Origin: Dasyornis broadbenti
Lineage: Eukaryota; Chordata; Aves; Passeriformes; Dasyornithidae
Assembly: GCA_013397935.1 (NCBI GenBank)
Contig: VZRN01001155.1
Span: forward strand, 208,950-272,949
DNA length: 64,000 nt
Reading direction: 5' to 3'
The notes beneath the pieces are model-generated. The model did no database searches. It was not told the origin of the DNA and saw nothing but the letters and a program-made list of their open reading frames with translations. The translations under genes were made by a program, and so were the position numbers. Positions 1 through 36,480 of this stretch are shown here, one piece after another (positions within the stretch are counted from its first letter, which is position 1; each line of letters begins with the position of its first letter).

Positions 1-3000
1 GACAACAGTGGGTCCTGCCTTGTTTTCTGAATGATTTTTCTCGCCACCCTCCTTTAGTACAGCTATTACTTATAATGGATTTTACATTGAACCCCTAGGA
101 CAACAATAGAGACTATTTCTGGAGCGTGTATAGGATAATTTTGATGGTAACAGTGATGTGATTTTAGTATTTGTTGCATGCGTCTTCACTCAAGATTGCT
201 GAGGTTTAAATGAGCATCATGTTTAAACAGTGAAGCTATTCTTAGTGCACCCAACATCTCCATTCATTTCACCTTCACTTTGTTTTTGTTTTTGTCTTTG
301 CGCTTCTGCATTGCTTGTGCTTCTTTCTGTGGCTCTGTGCCACACCATTGTTCTTTGTCCTTTCCACGTATATGCTTTTCAAGCAAATATTTTACAGACC
401 TGCTTTTTATGATCATTTCCAATCTGATGTTTTTGCTTTTAGGCTTTATTCGATGTGGCAGATTCAAAGTTTCCTGAGCTTAGCCTTCTCTGTGCTTAGT
501 TATCTCCCTGTAAAGAAGGCAGAACACACATGCAGGTGGAGGTGGAACCTCTTCTTTGTCTAGGTTGGTTCTACAAATACAGCTCTTGGTTCAAACAACT
601 TAGCATCATTAACTAGAAAATGAAAATTACTTTATGTCTTTTTATCCTTGTTTTTTGTCTTTTAGTTACAGCCTCAAAATTTAGGAAGCTTTTTCTGTAA
701 GTACAGTGTTGCATAAGCATTATTTCTAAATCAGACCTGACTGTTGGGCCATATAATTACAAAGCAAGGGATGGACTCAGAGATGGTGCAGTCTTGAATC
801 TTTGAAATATAACCCTGGACATTTAATAAGAACCATGTTCAAATATCTCTAAAAAAAGTACTTCAAATGACTTCCATTACTTATGTTGGAAGAATATTGC
901 TGTCTCCCAGATTACAACAACCTTCTCTAGAATTTCTCTTAAGGATGAGGATGAGTGTGTTTTCAGACATATTTCAAGGCACAGCCTACATTGTTGAGAT
1001 TCTGACTTGCAGCTTCAAAACTGTAGTAAAATGAATACGCTGGTGGTACTAGAAAAGGCAGACTTGAAGGCATCTGTTAAAACAGATTTTTTTTTTAAGT
1101 CTTTATGGGAACAATTCAAGAGGTTTATGCTTAAATGCTATATTAATACGTGACAGTGCATCCTGTTACTAGAGCTATATGCTGTGAATGACAAAGTTGC
1201 ATTCCTTATTCCTTGCTTAGAAACTTCATGTGACTTTTTGGTTTTGTTTTCCTGTTTTTGTTTAAAAGCCAGTTTCAGTGGAATATTTTCTTTTTCATTT
1301 ATTGATTTAAACTGTCATATTCATATTTCAGTGCTGTGAACAGTTGTTGTTTTTCTAATTATAGTCCATATCTTTTGAAAGAGCTTTTTGAAGTATCTAG
1401 GATTTTATATTAAAAAAATCCTCAAACATAAAATTATACACATGTATACCTGAGCTCTGTTGGGAACAAAACTCATAGTACTCGTTCCATATTCTCTCTT
1501 CACTTCCTTAGGAGGATTAAAAGGCAGATGTAATCTTGTGTTCTGAGACTATTGCAGCACCTTGAGTGTGTAGAATCTAGACATTCTTACTAACCTAAAA
1601 TTCCCTGTTTGTTTTCCCTGAAAGTGTCCAATACTAATTATGAGTTAAACCCCTCATCATCTGTACTGACTGCTTGGTGTTTTGCTCAAAATAGAACAGG
1701 GAAGTTTGCCACTGCACAATGAAATAAAAATTTTTTAAAACCAGCATCACTGCTGCCCCAAACTTATGTATGGAGAAAGATGAGATTGTAATTTTTTTTC
1801 TTCAGTAGATATAGGAAGTTGTTATCAACATTTTTGATTTAAAAATGAGCAAAACCAAACAGACCTTGTTTGCCAAATGTTTCTTTTTAGCTATTTGGCA
1901 TATACTCAAAAGCTAATTTGAGAAATTGCCAGCACTGCTTTGTTCTGGAAGACATATCTGTCCAAAGCTAGGAATTATGTGAAACACAAAAGAGGTTTCA
2001 AATTGCTGTAAAATCTTCATATCTTTTCTCTTTTTTTGGCTGCTTACTTGTTTATTTCAATCATAATTTCAGTCAATGCAATACATTTAGTCAGTAGAAT
2101 GTATAGACACAAATAAGATGGCCTGGTTTTAGTTAAGATGTTTGTAATTGGAAGTTACAGATTTTTCTCACCTCATTTATCAAGGAAATCAATTATTTGG
2201 ACCTTATCAGATTCTCAAACAGATTAATGGTTATGAATGAATTTCTAAAACCTTTTTGTAGATGTTTGTTTAATAGTCAAGCTTCAGGGAACTTGATCGA
2301 GTAGTAATGTTTAAGATCCGTACTTGGAAAGTCAGGACCTGGACTAACTAAATATAACTATAACCACGGATGGAATTGTTCCTGTGCATTTAACTTTGCA
2401 TTTGAGCAATTCATCTTATGGGTCCCAAAATGCACTCCAACTGCCTAAGACTACAGGGTGACAAATCTAGTTTCCGTATATCTTTCCCATTCTCACAATC
2501 TGGCTAATTAGTACTTGAAGCCATAATATTTCTTCTGAAAGACCATGAATAGAAAAATCCTTTCCAGTTAAGCATGAAATTAACACACTTGAGGAAAAAA
2601 TAGAGGTTAAAATGTCAGGGAATTGTTTTTCTCCAAAATTCCATTGGAGAAGAAAAGGAGAAAAAAAGAAGGTTCTGTGTTGTTCTGGATACAATGGATG
2701 TTTTGAAGTAAATGTGAGGGATTGATTTTTGTTTGTTTGTTTTCAATAGAGAACAAATGCTCATTAATTTCAATTCCATATAGCTCTTGTTGAGGCTTTT
2801 TTCTGGTAGTCAGGAAAATCCCAAATTAAAACTAAGAACCATAGTAAATAGATTTTTTTAAAAGTATGAAATTGATTGTAGTATGCTTAATATTTTATGT
2901 AGTTTATGGATCACTTACTATTAGTTTTTCCCTGCTGTTCATATCCCCATACTTTTAATCCCTTCACTAGTATTTATAAGTGATTATTACCAAGTACCTC

Positions 3001-6000
3001 AGTCGTATTTAAATGATACTTAGAAAAAATGGCTTAAGCGGACTTCCCAACAGTTGATTGATTTTTCTTGCCTCCAGCTTTCACATCTTCAGTTACAAAA
3101 AGTCCTGTTTAATATCCGTGAAGATAGTTACCTATTGATTATAATATGTCACCAGACTGGCATGAATTTAAGAGATCCTTCTGTAAGTATGGAAATTTAC
3201 TTCAGATACACTAATAGGAACATTTTTGTATTATGACATTTTGAACCGTATATCATGTGGGAATTTACCTTTCATGCCATTGCTCGGGTGTAGGCTGGAA
3301 TTCTGCACATCTAACCAAAATTTTGAATAGCATCTAGAAACAGGCAGTCAAGCCATGGCAAAGCAGAAAGTACAGATGTTCAGGTCCGGAGAAGTTTGCC
3401 TGTAGGGAGAAGTGCTGCTTTCTTTTCAAAATAAGTGTAATAATTGTCTTTGTGAACAGAAGACTTCATAGCTGATCTTCACTCATGAAAGACAAGGATC
3501 CAGATTGCTAGCAGTTTACTGGAATATTTATAGAACAACACTGACTGAAATAAGGTAAAACACAGCAAGTGGACATGTGTTAAAGTGTTGAAATCATGTT
3601 CATGTTTTGTACTTTGCAAGTTAGCCTGAATAGAACTTTCATTAGAAAAGAATTTACTTAATCTTTCAAAAGTCCTTACTTAGGGCCTGTGAGCAATCTT
3701 GCAGTTGGTGGAGGAAATGAGCACCTGGTTGAATCACAGCAGAACAATGCATTTATTCCCCCCGCCCTTATTTCTTTTAACTCTATGTTGGTAATGCATT
3801 ACATCTCTTCATGTGACAGATGGGCATGTCAGTGTCTTGCTTTGTAAGGTGAAGTAGTATAAATGGCATTTGCCTCTCATCTTTACAGTGTACAAAGAGG
3901 GGATGACAGCACTTGGAAGAAGTTTTTGCAAATGGTAATACATTGTCAAGCAGCAGAGCACGCATTGGCAGATAATATGTTGAAATTGATGTTAACCCAT
4001 GCCCAGCTTTTTGAATGCTACAAGTAACTGGTAAAATTAGCACTTGTGGGTTTGTGAAACATTTTTTGACAGGTGATTCTGAGTGTAAATGTGGTTTTAA
4101 GTGTTGTTTCATATTTGTTTCAAGTAAAAATTAGTTTTTTATTCTCAAAAGAGTTTCTTTGGGTAACATAGAAACAAAGTTTATGTGTTACAATTTAAGA
4201 CCTTTCTACTTGAAATGAAATGTTGCATTCATTTCCACATACCTGTTTTAATACTTGGATATAGTTGTAGCAACTGATTATATTTTGTGTGCTGTAATTC
4301 AAGGCCTGGCCGTTGCTCTCTAGTCTGTTTTTCATATGCAATGTTCACAGAAATATGCAATATGTCTAAGAGCACCTCATTCTCTCCAGCTGATGTTTGA
4401 TGTTGGCTTCTGTTGAAGCTAGATCATCCTAGAGTTCATGCAGTTCTGCTGGTGGCTAGGAGGTCTCTGTGTAAATGTCCTGGAAATACTTGGTTTTTAT
4501 TCAGGGTTAACTGGTCTATTCATTTAACTTCTCAGGCATTGACAATTATGTACACAATTGGACAACAGGATAGGTGATGGAAGTGCATGTGTGCTTCCAT
4601 ATTCTGCTTCCCCTCCATTTCTGTCTCAGGAAAGGGTTTGGCAACCTGTGCAAGCTGTAGACCTATGAAAATCGACTTTGGGATTCTTTTTCTTTATTTT
4701 TAGAGTACTAAAAATGTGAGAAAATAAGGCAAGTCAGTCTCTGCACTTTCTTTGATCCAAATTTGCAAAATTACTTGAAGAAAACAGGGTTGTCCCCCAG
4801 TGTATATTTGAAATAGGATTTAAAGTGCAACACAAAAAGTAGTGGCAAAGAAACTCACTGATACAACATAAGGAAAATGCTTACTCTTCCGATCTATAAA
4901 TTCTTTGAGAATTCTGGATTAAAGCTAGCTAAATAGCTGCATACATTCTTCCAGGTCTGAGATTTTAATCAGCTTATCCAAAAGGATGTTATTTAGAAAA
5001 TCAGTAACGTGTGTCATAAGTTTTCAGGAGAGCAAACTTGTGAAACTTTATATCAAGGAGTTGTGGATATATGGAAATTAAAGCAGACCAGAATTCAACA
5101 TCCGACATTCTTTTTCTGTGACTATTTGAATTGACTACATAGTAGTCATGGGGTAATTGAGAGTTATACTGATAACACTTTAACATCTGTTATTCCATGT
5201 GTATATATAGATGTGTTATTCACCAGGAATGATTTCTTCCTACTTCAGTATCTGTCCTAGTGAAACAATAATGTTCTTTCTTTTGATCTGGCTATAAGCC
5301 CCCTGGATGTGTGTTTAACTCATCAGGTATATGAAGCAAAGCCTTGCTTGAGGCAGATGTCAGAGCAAGTAGAGAAGGGTTGACAGGATATAGTAAGGGA
5401 GAAGTTTTGCCTTCTGGGACCTGTGTGTCACTGCCATTGCTATTTTTCCAGTGAACCTGTTTTGCCACTGCTCCGCAAGGATTCATGATATTGAAATCCT
5501 GAAATCATCAGATGTAGTTCCCTCATTACTGACAGCATGGAAACGTTGAAACAGTCTGCAGAAGCTATCAGAGAGATTGTAAAGTAATCATTCCTGAATG
5601 TGTACCTTCTCATCTATAATGCTTGTGAACTTTTGTTGTCTTACTGCAGCAACTGTCATTACTGTTTGTCTTGTCAATTTGGGTATTTTGCTACTCTCTA
5701 TACTATTATTAACATTTTAATATGTTTTAATTCAGTCTTGTGAATATGTCCACACTTAGAATACTAGAACTCATCGGTTAAATAAAGCTGAGTTTGGCTA
5801 AAAGATCTTTTGCCATTTCAGGAATGGTAAGCTGGTTGTTCTAAACCTTTGATATAAGTATTCTGTTTTCTAGGACAACTAATATTTTATTTAAAATAAC
5901 TCCACTGTCTAATTTAGGTGTAATGTTTGCTTTGTGTGTGTGTGAAAACTTGCTGAAATTGAAAATTGTTGAATGCTATAAACTGCAATTAAATTTGCAT

Positions 6001-6249
6001 TTTTATTGTAAATCTTGCAACCTTGTCACTTTAAAAAGTAAACGGACTTTTTCTTGTATGTAAATTGAATGAACTAGCAGCCCTAAAGCAGAGGAATAAA
6101 TAACATTTTGCAGGTATTTATTTTTAGTAATTTCTGCATTGTCTTATAACTCTGCATATGTGTGGGTTTTGCCTGACAGTAGCCTTCAGTCTACATAAAC
6201 ATTGAAAAATAGTATAATTGATTTTTAAAATTATGTTCCATTATTTTAG
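1..6249 (+). other. TBC1D23: TBC1D23 intron 1 (3' part)
   Basis: There is no CpG island, conserved exon or recognisable repeat copy; the sequence is AT-rich throughout. Exon 1 must lie upstream, because the exon at 6250 begins mid-codon and mid-domain. A splice-bounded open stretch at 3078-3182 was considered and rejected. Confidence 0.8.
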
Positions 6250-30780
<24,531 letters not shown>

Positions 30781-31982
30781 TAACTAAAGACTTTGTAGAG
30801 ACCAGTTTATAAAGAAGAAGCAGTCAAGATACTGTATGTGGACACAAGCTGACTATTTCCCAACTGAATACTAACTTAAGAGAATTTTTCTGTTTGCTGA
30901 TGGGAGTGCCTGAGTAGCAGGCTTAAGATAGTGTAAATTATTATCCATTTCTGAACAGGATTTTTGTTTTGTTTTTTTTTATATTATAGTTTTGTTTTGT
31001 TTTGGAGAAGTGTTTATTATAAAGGTCAGTTTGTTTCATTTTAATGCAGCCTTAACAGAAGTGATATGAATCTTTGCAAGAGCAGATGCAGCTGGGTTCA
31101 TATTAAGTTTGTTAAGGGAAGGAAGGACTGAGAGAGAGAAGCATTTGAAAACCGAATGGTTTTAAATTACTATCCCTTCCAAAGAAAATGTCTCCATTGC
31201 CTACAGTCTAGAAATTTGATTTTTGCCTACTGGGTAGTATCAAAGACTAATCCAAAATTTAGGTTTATGAGCAGAGCAGCTACAAATCTTAAAAAGACTC
31301 TTCTCTCATTAAAATGATTAAGTACAGTTTGGGCTGCAGATGTATGGAAAAAATACAAGCAATTTGTAAAATTAAGGAATTTTAAATTCTTACCAGCTAC
31401 TAGGTTAAATAACTGGAATTGGTGGTAAGGGTTATTTTTAAATATTGAAATTAACTGTAGTTTTTACTATACGGTTGTGATTTTTCTTAATTATGCAAAA
31501 TTTTACATTTCATAGGTTGAGGCTGTTTTCCTTGTAAAGATGAGTGTGGGCATTGAAATGAATGTGTCAGGACAGAATACGACAGTTGAAAACAAGTTGC
31601 ATTACTCCCCAGAAACAAAATATCTAAGACAGTTAGATGCTTTAAACCCTTCAGTTCAGCACAAAAGTGAGTACAAGCTGACCAAAGGTGTGTTCAGCCA
31701 GAAGATGAACACACACACAAAAAAGAGATTCCAGTGCTGTATACCTGTGATAAATGTATTCTTAACCAGTTGCCTTCATTGATTCAAGCATTTGTTCATA
31801 TTATTTTGAGTAACAACTTCTAAATTAGTAAATATTTGGGAGATGGCAACTGTATGATTGTTCATCATAAGCTTTCCACATGTTCAAGAACAGTTGTCTT
31901 GTTCAAAGCCTAGTACAGGAATGTTCTTATGGACAAGGCAGAGCATCTTTGTAGACTGATGGGAAAACATCAAAAACAGTGA

Positions 31983-31988
31983 AATAAA
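31983..31988 (+). terminator. TBC1D23: Proximal poly(A) signal AATAAA of TBC1D23
   Basis: Canonical AATAAA about 1.2 kb after the stop; a second copy follows at 32072-32077. Either could give a shorter 3' UTR. Confidence 0.45.
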
Positions 31989-32407
31989 GACAATGGGGAT
32001 TAGCTTTGCTGTATGAAGTCTTCTGAGTATTTGAATCAAAGCCTATGATTTAGTACTTCATGAGAAGGTAAAATAAATTAAACTGACCTTTATAAAAAAC
32101 ATTTATTGTAAGTTATTTTACTAGGAATCAAGTTAGGGCACCTTAATTCTGGAACTAATTACTTTTTTTTTCTTCTTAGTATCTGAGTAAACACCAATAG
32201 AACTTGAACTGTTGTAGATATTTGCATGAAATTGCACCTGGGCTAATGCTCATGTATTTATAGTTTTGCCCAGCAGCTGTTGTATTAGATTTTCCTCTTC
32301 CTAATCCCGTCTGAAAATATCCTCAAGAGTCTCTGACTCTGTGCCTACTTCAACGAGATTTTTTCATGTAAAGATGTTTGTGCTACTGTTTATAAACTAC
32401 AGTTGTA

Positions 32408-32490
32408 AATAAACCAGTACAATTTGAACATAACTTGTTCTGTCAGAAGTCATTTAGTTGCATACTGTGTAAATTCTCTGAATCAATAAA
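32408..32490 (+). terminator. TBC1D23: Distal poly(A) signals AATAAA x2 of TBC1D23
   Basis: Canonical AATAAA occurs at 32408-32413 and 32485-32490. The second is followed by TTTTTCC and GTGTTTTG, a plausible U/GU-rich downstream element, so cleavage is likely near 32505-32515. Confidence 0.7.
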
Positions 32491-32800
32491 AAGTTTTTCC
32501 TAAAGGTGTTTTGTAAATGGAAGTGAATTTGATCTTTGGAGTGGAAGAAGCTGATTATGGATCATAGGGAGCTACTGCCAGTGACTTCTTAATGTAAGTA
32601 TTTCAGAATTTAAGTTAATTTCATTAAGTACTTTTGGGTGAGCCATAGTAAGTATTTACAGAAAGGTCAAAATGAATTAACAAATAATCAAGTTATAGGA
32701 AAGGTTTCTGCATAATTTCCAGACTTCTTAGCATCATATTTTGTTGGAGGTTGGGAATTTTTCCATCCTGTGGCTAGAGAGACTTTAACGAGCCTTAACG

Positions 32801-32880
32801 ACGGTACTTAAGAGACAACGATTGGGTACCTAAGAGATAACGACTGAGTACCTAAGGGACAAAGACACACTTAAGAGACT
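32801..32880 (+). repeat. Imperfect ~22-bp tandem repeat inside the LTR
   Basis: Units TAAGAGACAACGATTGGGTA..CC (32809-32830) and TAAGAGATAACGACTGAGTA..CC (32831-32852) are followed by decaying copies (TAAGGGACAAAG, TTAAGAGACT). Direct repeats in the U3 part of retroviral LTRs commonly carry transcription-factor sites; that role here is inference. Confidence 0.8.
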
Positions 32881-33340
32881 AAAAACATAGCCAGGTGTGG
32901 CGAGATTAGAAAAAGGTGGCTGGCCGTGGGCAGAGACACACTTGTCCCTGGGACTTGGAGGAGACAGCTGCTGTTTTCTTCTTTTCCCTTCGCTGCTGCC
33001 GCGGGAGCTCAGCGCTGCTGGGTTTTTTTTTTTCTTCCTTGCTGAAGTCTCTGCTGCCCTTTTGTTCGCCGGCTCGAGTGGACGGGCTCTGCCGCCCGGT
33101 TTGCTGCCCTGGGATTCCCTGCTGCAGCTCTGCTCGCCGTGCGGCCGCCTCGCCCTCTGCTCCGTCTGCCATCACCAAGGACCTGAGCTCACGCCACAGC
33201 ACCCCTGCCAGCCGTGACCGTAACTGTACCAAAGGGGAGGGGCGGTGTCTGGCTGCTTAGAGAAAGCTGCCACCGGGTATCTGGTCTGTTTATTTGTTGT
33301 AGCTACTGTTATTGTTGCTTGTTCCCTCGTTATAGATACG

Positions 33341-33346
33341 AGTAAA
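33341..33346 (+). terminator. Possible LTR poly(A) signal (AGTAAA variant)
   Basis: AGTAAA in GATACGAGTAAAAACTG, about 135 bp before the LTR end. It is a known variant hexamer and the only plausible one on the plus strand of this LTR. Confidence 0.35.
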
Positions 33347-33486
33347 AACTGTTATTCCTTTTCCCATATCTCTGCCTGAGAGCCTTTGATTTCGACCTTA
33401 CAACAATTCGGAGGGAGGGTCATATCCTCTAAGGCAGTTTTCCACCTGCCTTAGCAGACGCCTGTCTTCCAAACCAAGACATATTT

Positions 33487-35290
33487 TTATTATGAAAATG
33501 TGAACAGAATGATACAACACGTTTCTCCTAGTCAGGAGGGGAAAAAGTGAAAATGACACTCAGTTGTTAAACAGGTGGTTTTGAGTATAAAATATGGAGC
33601 ATGGCTCATGTGTCTGCTTCACTGTGAGGACAGCGAATACAGCAAACCTTTGAGATCTATAGCAAGTAAAGCGACAGGAAGTCAGTTCTTAGATCTCTTC
33701 TGTGTAGAAACATATAATCCAAGCCATTAAGAGGCTAATTATTTGTAAATTTTAAGGCAATGTAGAGTTATCAACAGACATAAAGCTCAGCCCAAAGTAT
33801 GAATAGTATCAATGGTGCTGGTGCATCTCTACCCACAGTTTAAGGACTACTTTTGCCTTATAGTGTACATACCTGTAGTTAGTATTTTTGTTACATAACT
33901 TGTATTACTAAGCAGAAATTCCAGTTATAGTACCAGAGTGACATTTTTTTCCAAAGAAAAATCAAAATAGTTGTTATGCTACTTCCTGTCCCTTTCAGCT
34001 CAAACGATTTTTTTTTTTAATTATTTGCCAGAGGTTTGTAGGCTCTTGTTTTATTCTGCATGCACCACTGTCTATATTGTCACCTTGTAAGGTAACAGTT
34101 ATTATGATGCAGGAGTGATAGAAATCAGGACTGGAGTGGGAAAGAAAGTCTTGGAGCTGTCATTTCAATTGACTACTTCCCTGCCAATTGAAAGCTCTTG
34201 CCTTTGTTTCATAGCGAGAGTTGGTGCTTTTGTGCTCACTGATGGCTATTCACTTGTCTCTTAGATTCTTTTAGATTCTGATTTGTATGAGAATTTGCAA
34301 AGAATTGTACATGTATTATCCACTTAAAATACTGTTGACTGCACAGTTGCAATTTTTAATTGCCTTTCCCTATTAGCCCTTACACATAGGTCTCACCTGT
34401 GATTGTATCTTTTCCTTCCAATTACATGTCAGCTGTAGTTTCAAAACTTCAGATTCTGTCAAATACCTTTTTCAAAAGAGGCATGGTATACTGAATGTCT
34501 GAAAAGTTTCCCTTTTGGGAAGGAAAATGGGTTATACTATGTAACTTGTTGTGGGGTCCTTCGTGATTTCAGATACATTTGTTTTGAGACTTGAAAAATA
34601 CAGTTTATCTCTCTGACCCGTGGGAAGCTGGATTTTTGGCCTGTTCTTTGCACCTGGAAGGGATGATTCTTCTTCATTTTCTATTATTTTTCTTATTTTG
34701 TGTGAAGTTGGGAGACAGTTGTTCTTTGCACCTGGAGCCCTGCCAAGTCTGATGTTTGGGGAAAAAAGTTTTAAAATATTGTATATGCTTGTTCTGCCAC
34801 CATAGGCGTGTGTACAAAGGAGGGAGGCCTGCCAAAGAGTTGCTGCACTGTCCATTCTGCCACCCTTTGGCTTGGTCAGTTTGGGATGAGTGGTGCCCTT
34901 CACTGCTCCAAGGGGCAGGTTGAACAGTTCTCTGGTTGAAGGAAGGTTTGTAATTGCTGCAAGCAGTATTGCATTTTACAGTGGTTATGCACTTCCCATC
35001 CTTTAACTCTGCATGTTTCCTGAAAGGGAAGGTGTGTAAAAGATTGATCACCCTGGGTTACCCATTTTATCTTTGCCCATTCTGCCATCCTGTGCTTTCA
35101 GCTTACAGATATAATCTTGTGTGAGAAATACTGCCTCTACACAACATGAATCTACCAATTCCACAAACATGCTTCCAAAAAGCTCAAGGTTGGAAAATAA
35201 GTACATGAGACAGCAATGTTCTATGCTGAGCAAAGGAGAACACTTGGTATTTAAAGCCAAGGAAGAGCAGCATGGTACTTAGTGTGTTAG
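33487..35290. other. Intergenic sequence, TBC1D23 to NIT2
   Basis: AT-rich at first, then mixed. No gene, RNA gene or repeat that I can identify. Overlapping minus-strand open frames at 34532-35260 have no recognisable domain and no splice or promoter context. Confidence 0.6.
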
Positions 35291-35294
35291 TTTA

Positions 35295-35810
35295 ACAGAA
35301 TTATTGGTGTTGGACAGGACCTCTGGAGCTCATCTAGTCCAGATCCCCTGCCAAGGCAGGGTCACCTAGAGCAGGTGACACAGAAATGTGTCCAGGTGGG
35401 TTTGGAATATGTCCAGAGAGGGAGACTCTGTGACCTCCCTGGCCAGCCTGTTCCAGTGCTCTGGTACCCTCAATGTAAGGAAGTTCCTCCTCATGTTGAG
35501 GTGGAACTTCTTGTTTGAGGTTTTGGCCATTGCTCTTTGTCCTGTCACTGGGCACCACTGAGAAGAGTCCGGCACCATCCACTTGACAAATGCCTTTGAG
35601 ATGTTTATATGTGCTAATGAGATCTCCTGTCAGTCTTCCCTTCTCTAGACTAACTAGGCCCAGTTCCTGCAGTCTCTCCTCATAATGGAGATGCTCCAGA
35701 TCCCAGATCATCTTTGTGACCTCCACTTAACACTCTCCAGTAGCTCCTTGTCTTTCTAGTACTAAGGAGCCCAGAACTGGACACTGCTCCACATCTGGAG
35801 TACTGTGGAG
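35295..35810 (-). mobile_element. CR1 LINE 3' fragment (inverted)
   Basis: Reverse complement of the CR1 3' region. On the plus strand it reads ATCTAGTCCAGATCCCCTGC, CAGCCTGTTCCAGTGCTCTG, AGGAAGTTCCTCCTCATGTT, CATTGCTCTTTGTCCTGTCA and TCCTGCAGTCTCTCCTCATA. It is about 515 bp, longer than the other copies here. It stops about 130 bp before the NIT2 CpG island. Confidence 0.92.
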
Positions 35811-35935
35811 ATGTTGTCTCTTAGAAGATGCCGTTCTGGTAAAGACGGATGGGGATGTCCCAGGTGAATGAGTTACCTGTAAACTGGTAGAGCTCCCTTG
35901 GGATGAGCCCTTAGCAGACATAGGGCTGCCAGAAG

Positions 35936-36480
35936 TTGTTGCGCAGGGCAGGGCCAAGAGGCTGTCAGCACAGCAGCTCTATGGAGGGCAGGGCAAAGAA
36001 GCTCTGGGCACAACCGCTTTGCGAGCACCGGAGTTTGGGGGCTGCGCTGTTTCTGCCGGCGCCAAACAGGGGTCGGGGAAGCGCTGCCTGCTCCCTGCCA
36101 TCTGCGCAGGGCCGGAGGTGCCTTATCCCTGCACGCCGCCGCAAAGAACGCGGGTCACGGCCCCAGCCAGGCTGGTTGAAAGCAGCGTAAGGGTGATTTT
36201 AAATAAAGGCCGGGCCCGGTGCCCGCACGGCGGATCCCGGCAGCCCTTGCGGGCCGCGCCCCGCCCGGGTGGTGCCGGGAATGCGGGCGACCGGCGGAGC
36301 CATGGCGTGTGAGTGGGAGTGCCCCGTCCTTCTCTCTCGCGGTCTCGGCCTCCCACCCGGCCGGGAAAGGCTCCGCAGGGGCTGCCCCGGGCGTTCCCCG
36401 TGCCCAGCGCTGCTGTAGCCGGGAAAGACCTCGGTCCTGGGCGCTGGCAGAGCCTGTGCAGGGTGTGAAGTAGTGCAGGG
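35936..36480 (+). promoter_or_regulatory. NIT2: CpG island / promoter of NIT2
   Basis: This is the only long CpG-dense, GC-rich stretch of single-copy DNA in the window, and it surrounds the NIT2 start codon. It contains a GC box (CCCCGCCC, 36259-36266). A TATA-like TTTTAAATAAAGG lies at 36197-36209, about 95 bp before the ATG. The transcription start is inferred to lie around 36225-36240. Confidence 0.8.
36302..36308 (+). CDS. NIT2: NIT2 exon 1, coding part (7 nt)
   Basis: ATG GCG T | GTGAGT. Only Met-Ala and the first base of Ser3 are coded. Splicing to 38203 gives MASFRLALIQ, matching human MTSFRLALIQ. The start is fixed by the Kozak context and by the phase of exon 2. Confidence 0.9.

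Larger units (their letters stand above)
30781..32510 (+). other. TBC1D23: TBC1D23 3' UTR
   Basis: AT-rich non-coding sequence after the stop codon, about 1.7 kb. The end is set by the last of several AATAAA signals. A short open frame at 31540-31782 lies inside it and looks like chance. Confidence 0.75.
32742..33481 (+). mobile_element. Solo LTR of an endogenous retrovirus with intact target duplication
   Basis: The element begins TGTTGGAGGT and ends CCAAGACA, 740 bp. It is flanked on both sides by the direct repeat TATTT (32737-32741 and 33482-33486), a perfect 5-bp target-site duplication. The 3' part, GAGTAAAAACTGTTATTCCT followed by CAATTCGGAGGGAGGG, resembles LTRs I know from passerine genomes. 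The middle is GC-rich, unlike its surroundings. No gag, pol or env sequence is adjacent, so it is a recombined solo LTR. It lies about 230 bp after the TBC1D23 poly(A) site in the same orientation. The open frames inside it on both strands are by-products of high GC. Confidence 0.85.
32737..33486. repeat. Target-site duplication TATTT flanking the solo LTR
   Basis: TATTT at 32737-32741 immediately precedes the TG terminus, and TATTT at 33482-33486 immediately follows the CA terminus. Five base pairs is typical of ERVL and of many ERV1 insertions. Confidence 0.85.

Noticed and set aside
3078..3182. Splice-bounded open stretch of 105 nt in TBC1D23 intron 1 (acceptor CCTCCAG, donor TCT|GTAAGT)
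   Set aside because: In the phase needed to join TBC1D23 exon 1 to exon 2 it contains an in-frame TGA, and the open frame matches no family I know. It may be a pseudo-exon or, less likely, a poison exon.
32897..33260. Overlapping open frames of more than 100 codons on both strands
   Set aside because: They lie inside the GC-rich solo LTR, where stops are rare by composition. The products are low-complexity and match no retroviral gene.
34532..35260. Chain of overlapping minus-strand open frames between TBC1D23 and NIT2
   Set aside because: Frames shift without splice sites, there is no protein family match, and the stretch is intergenic.
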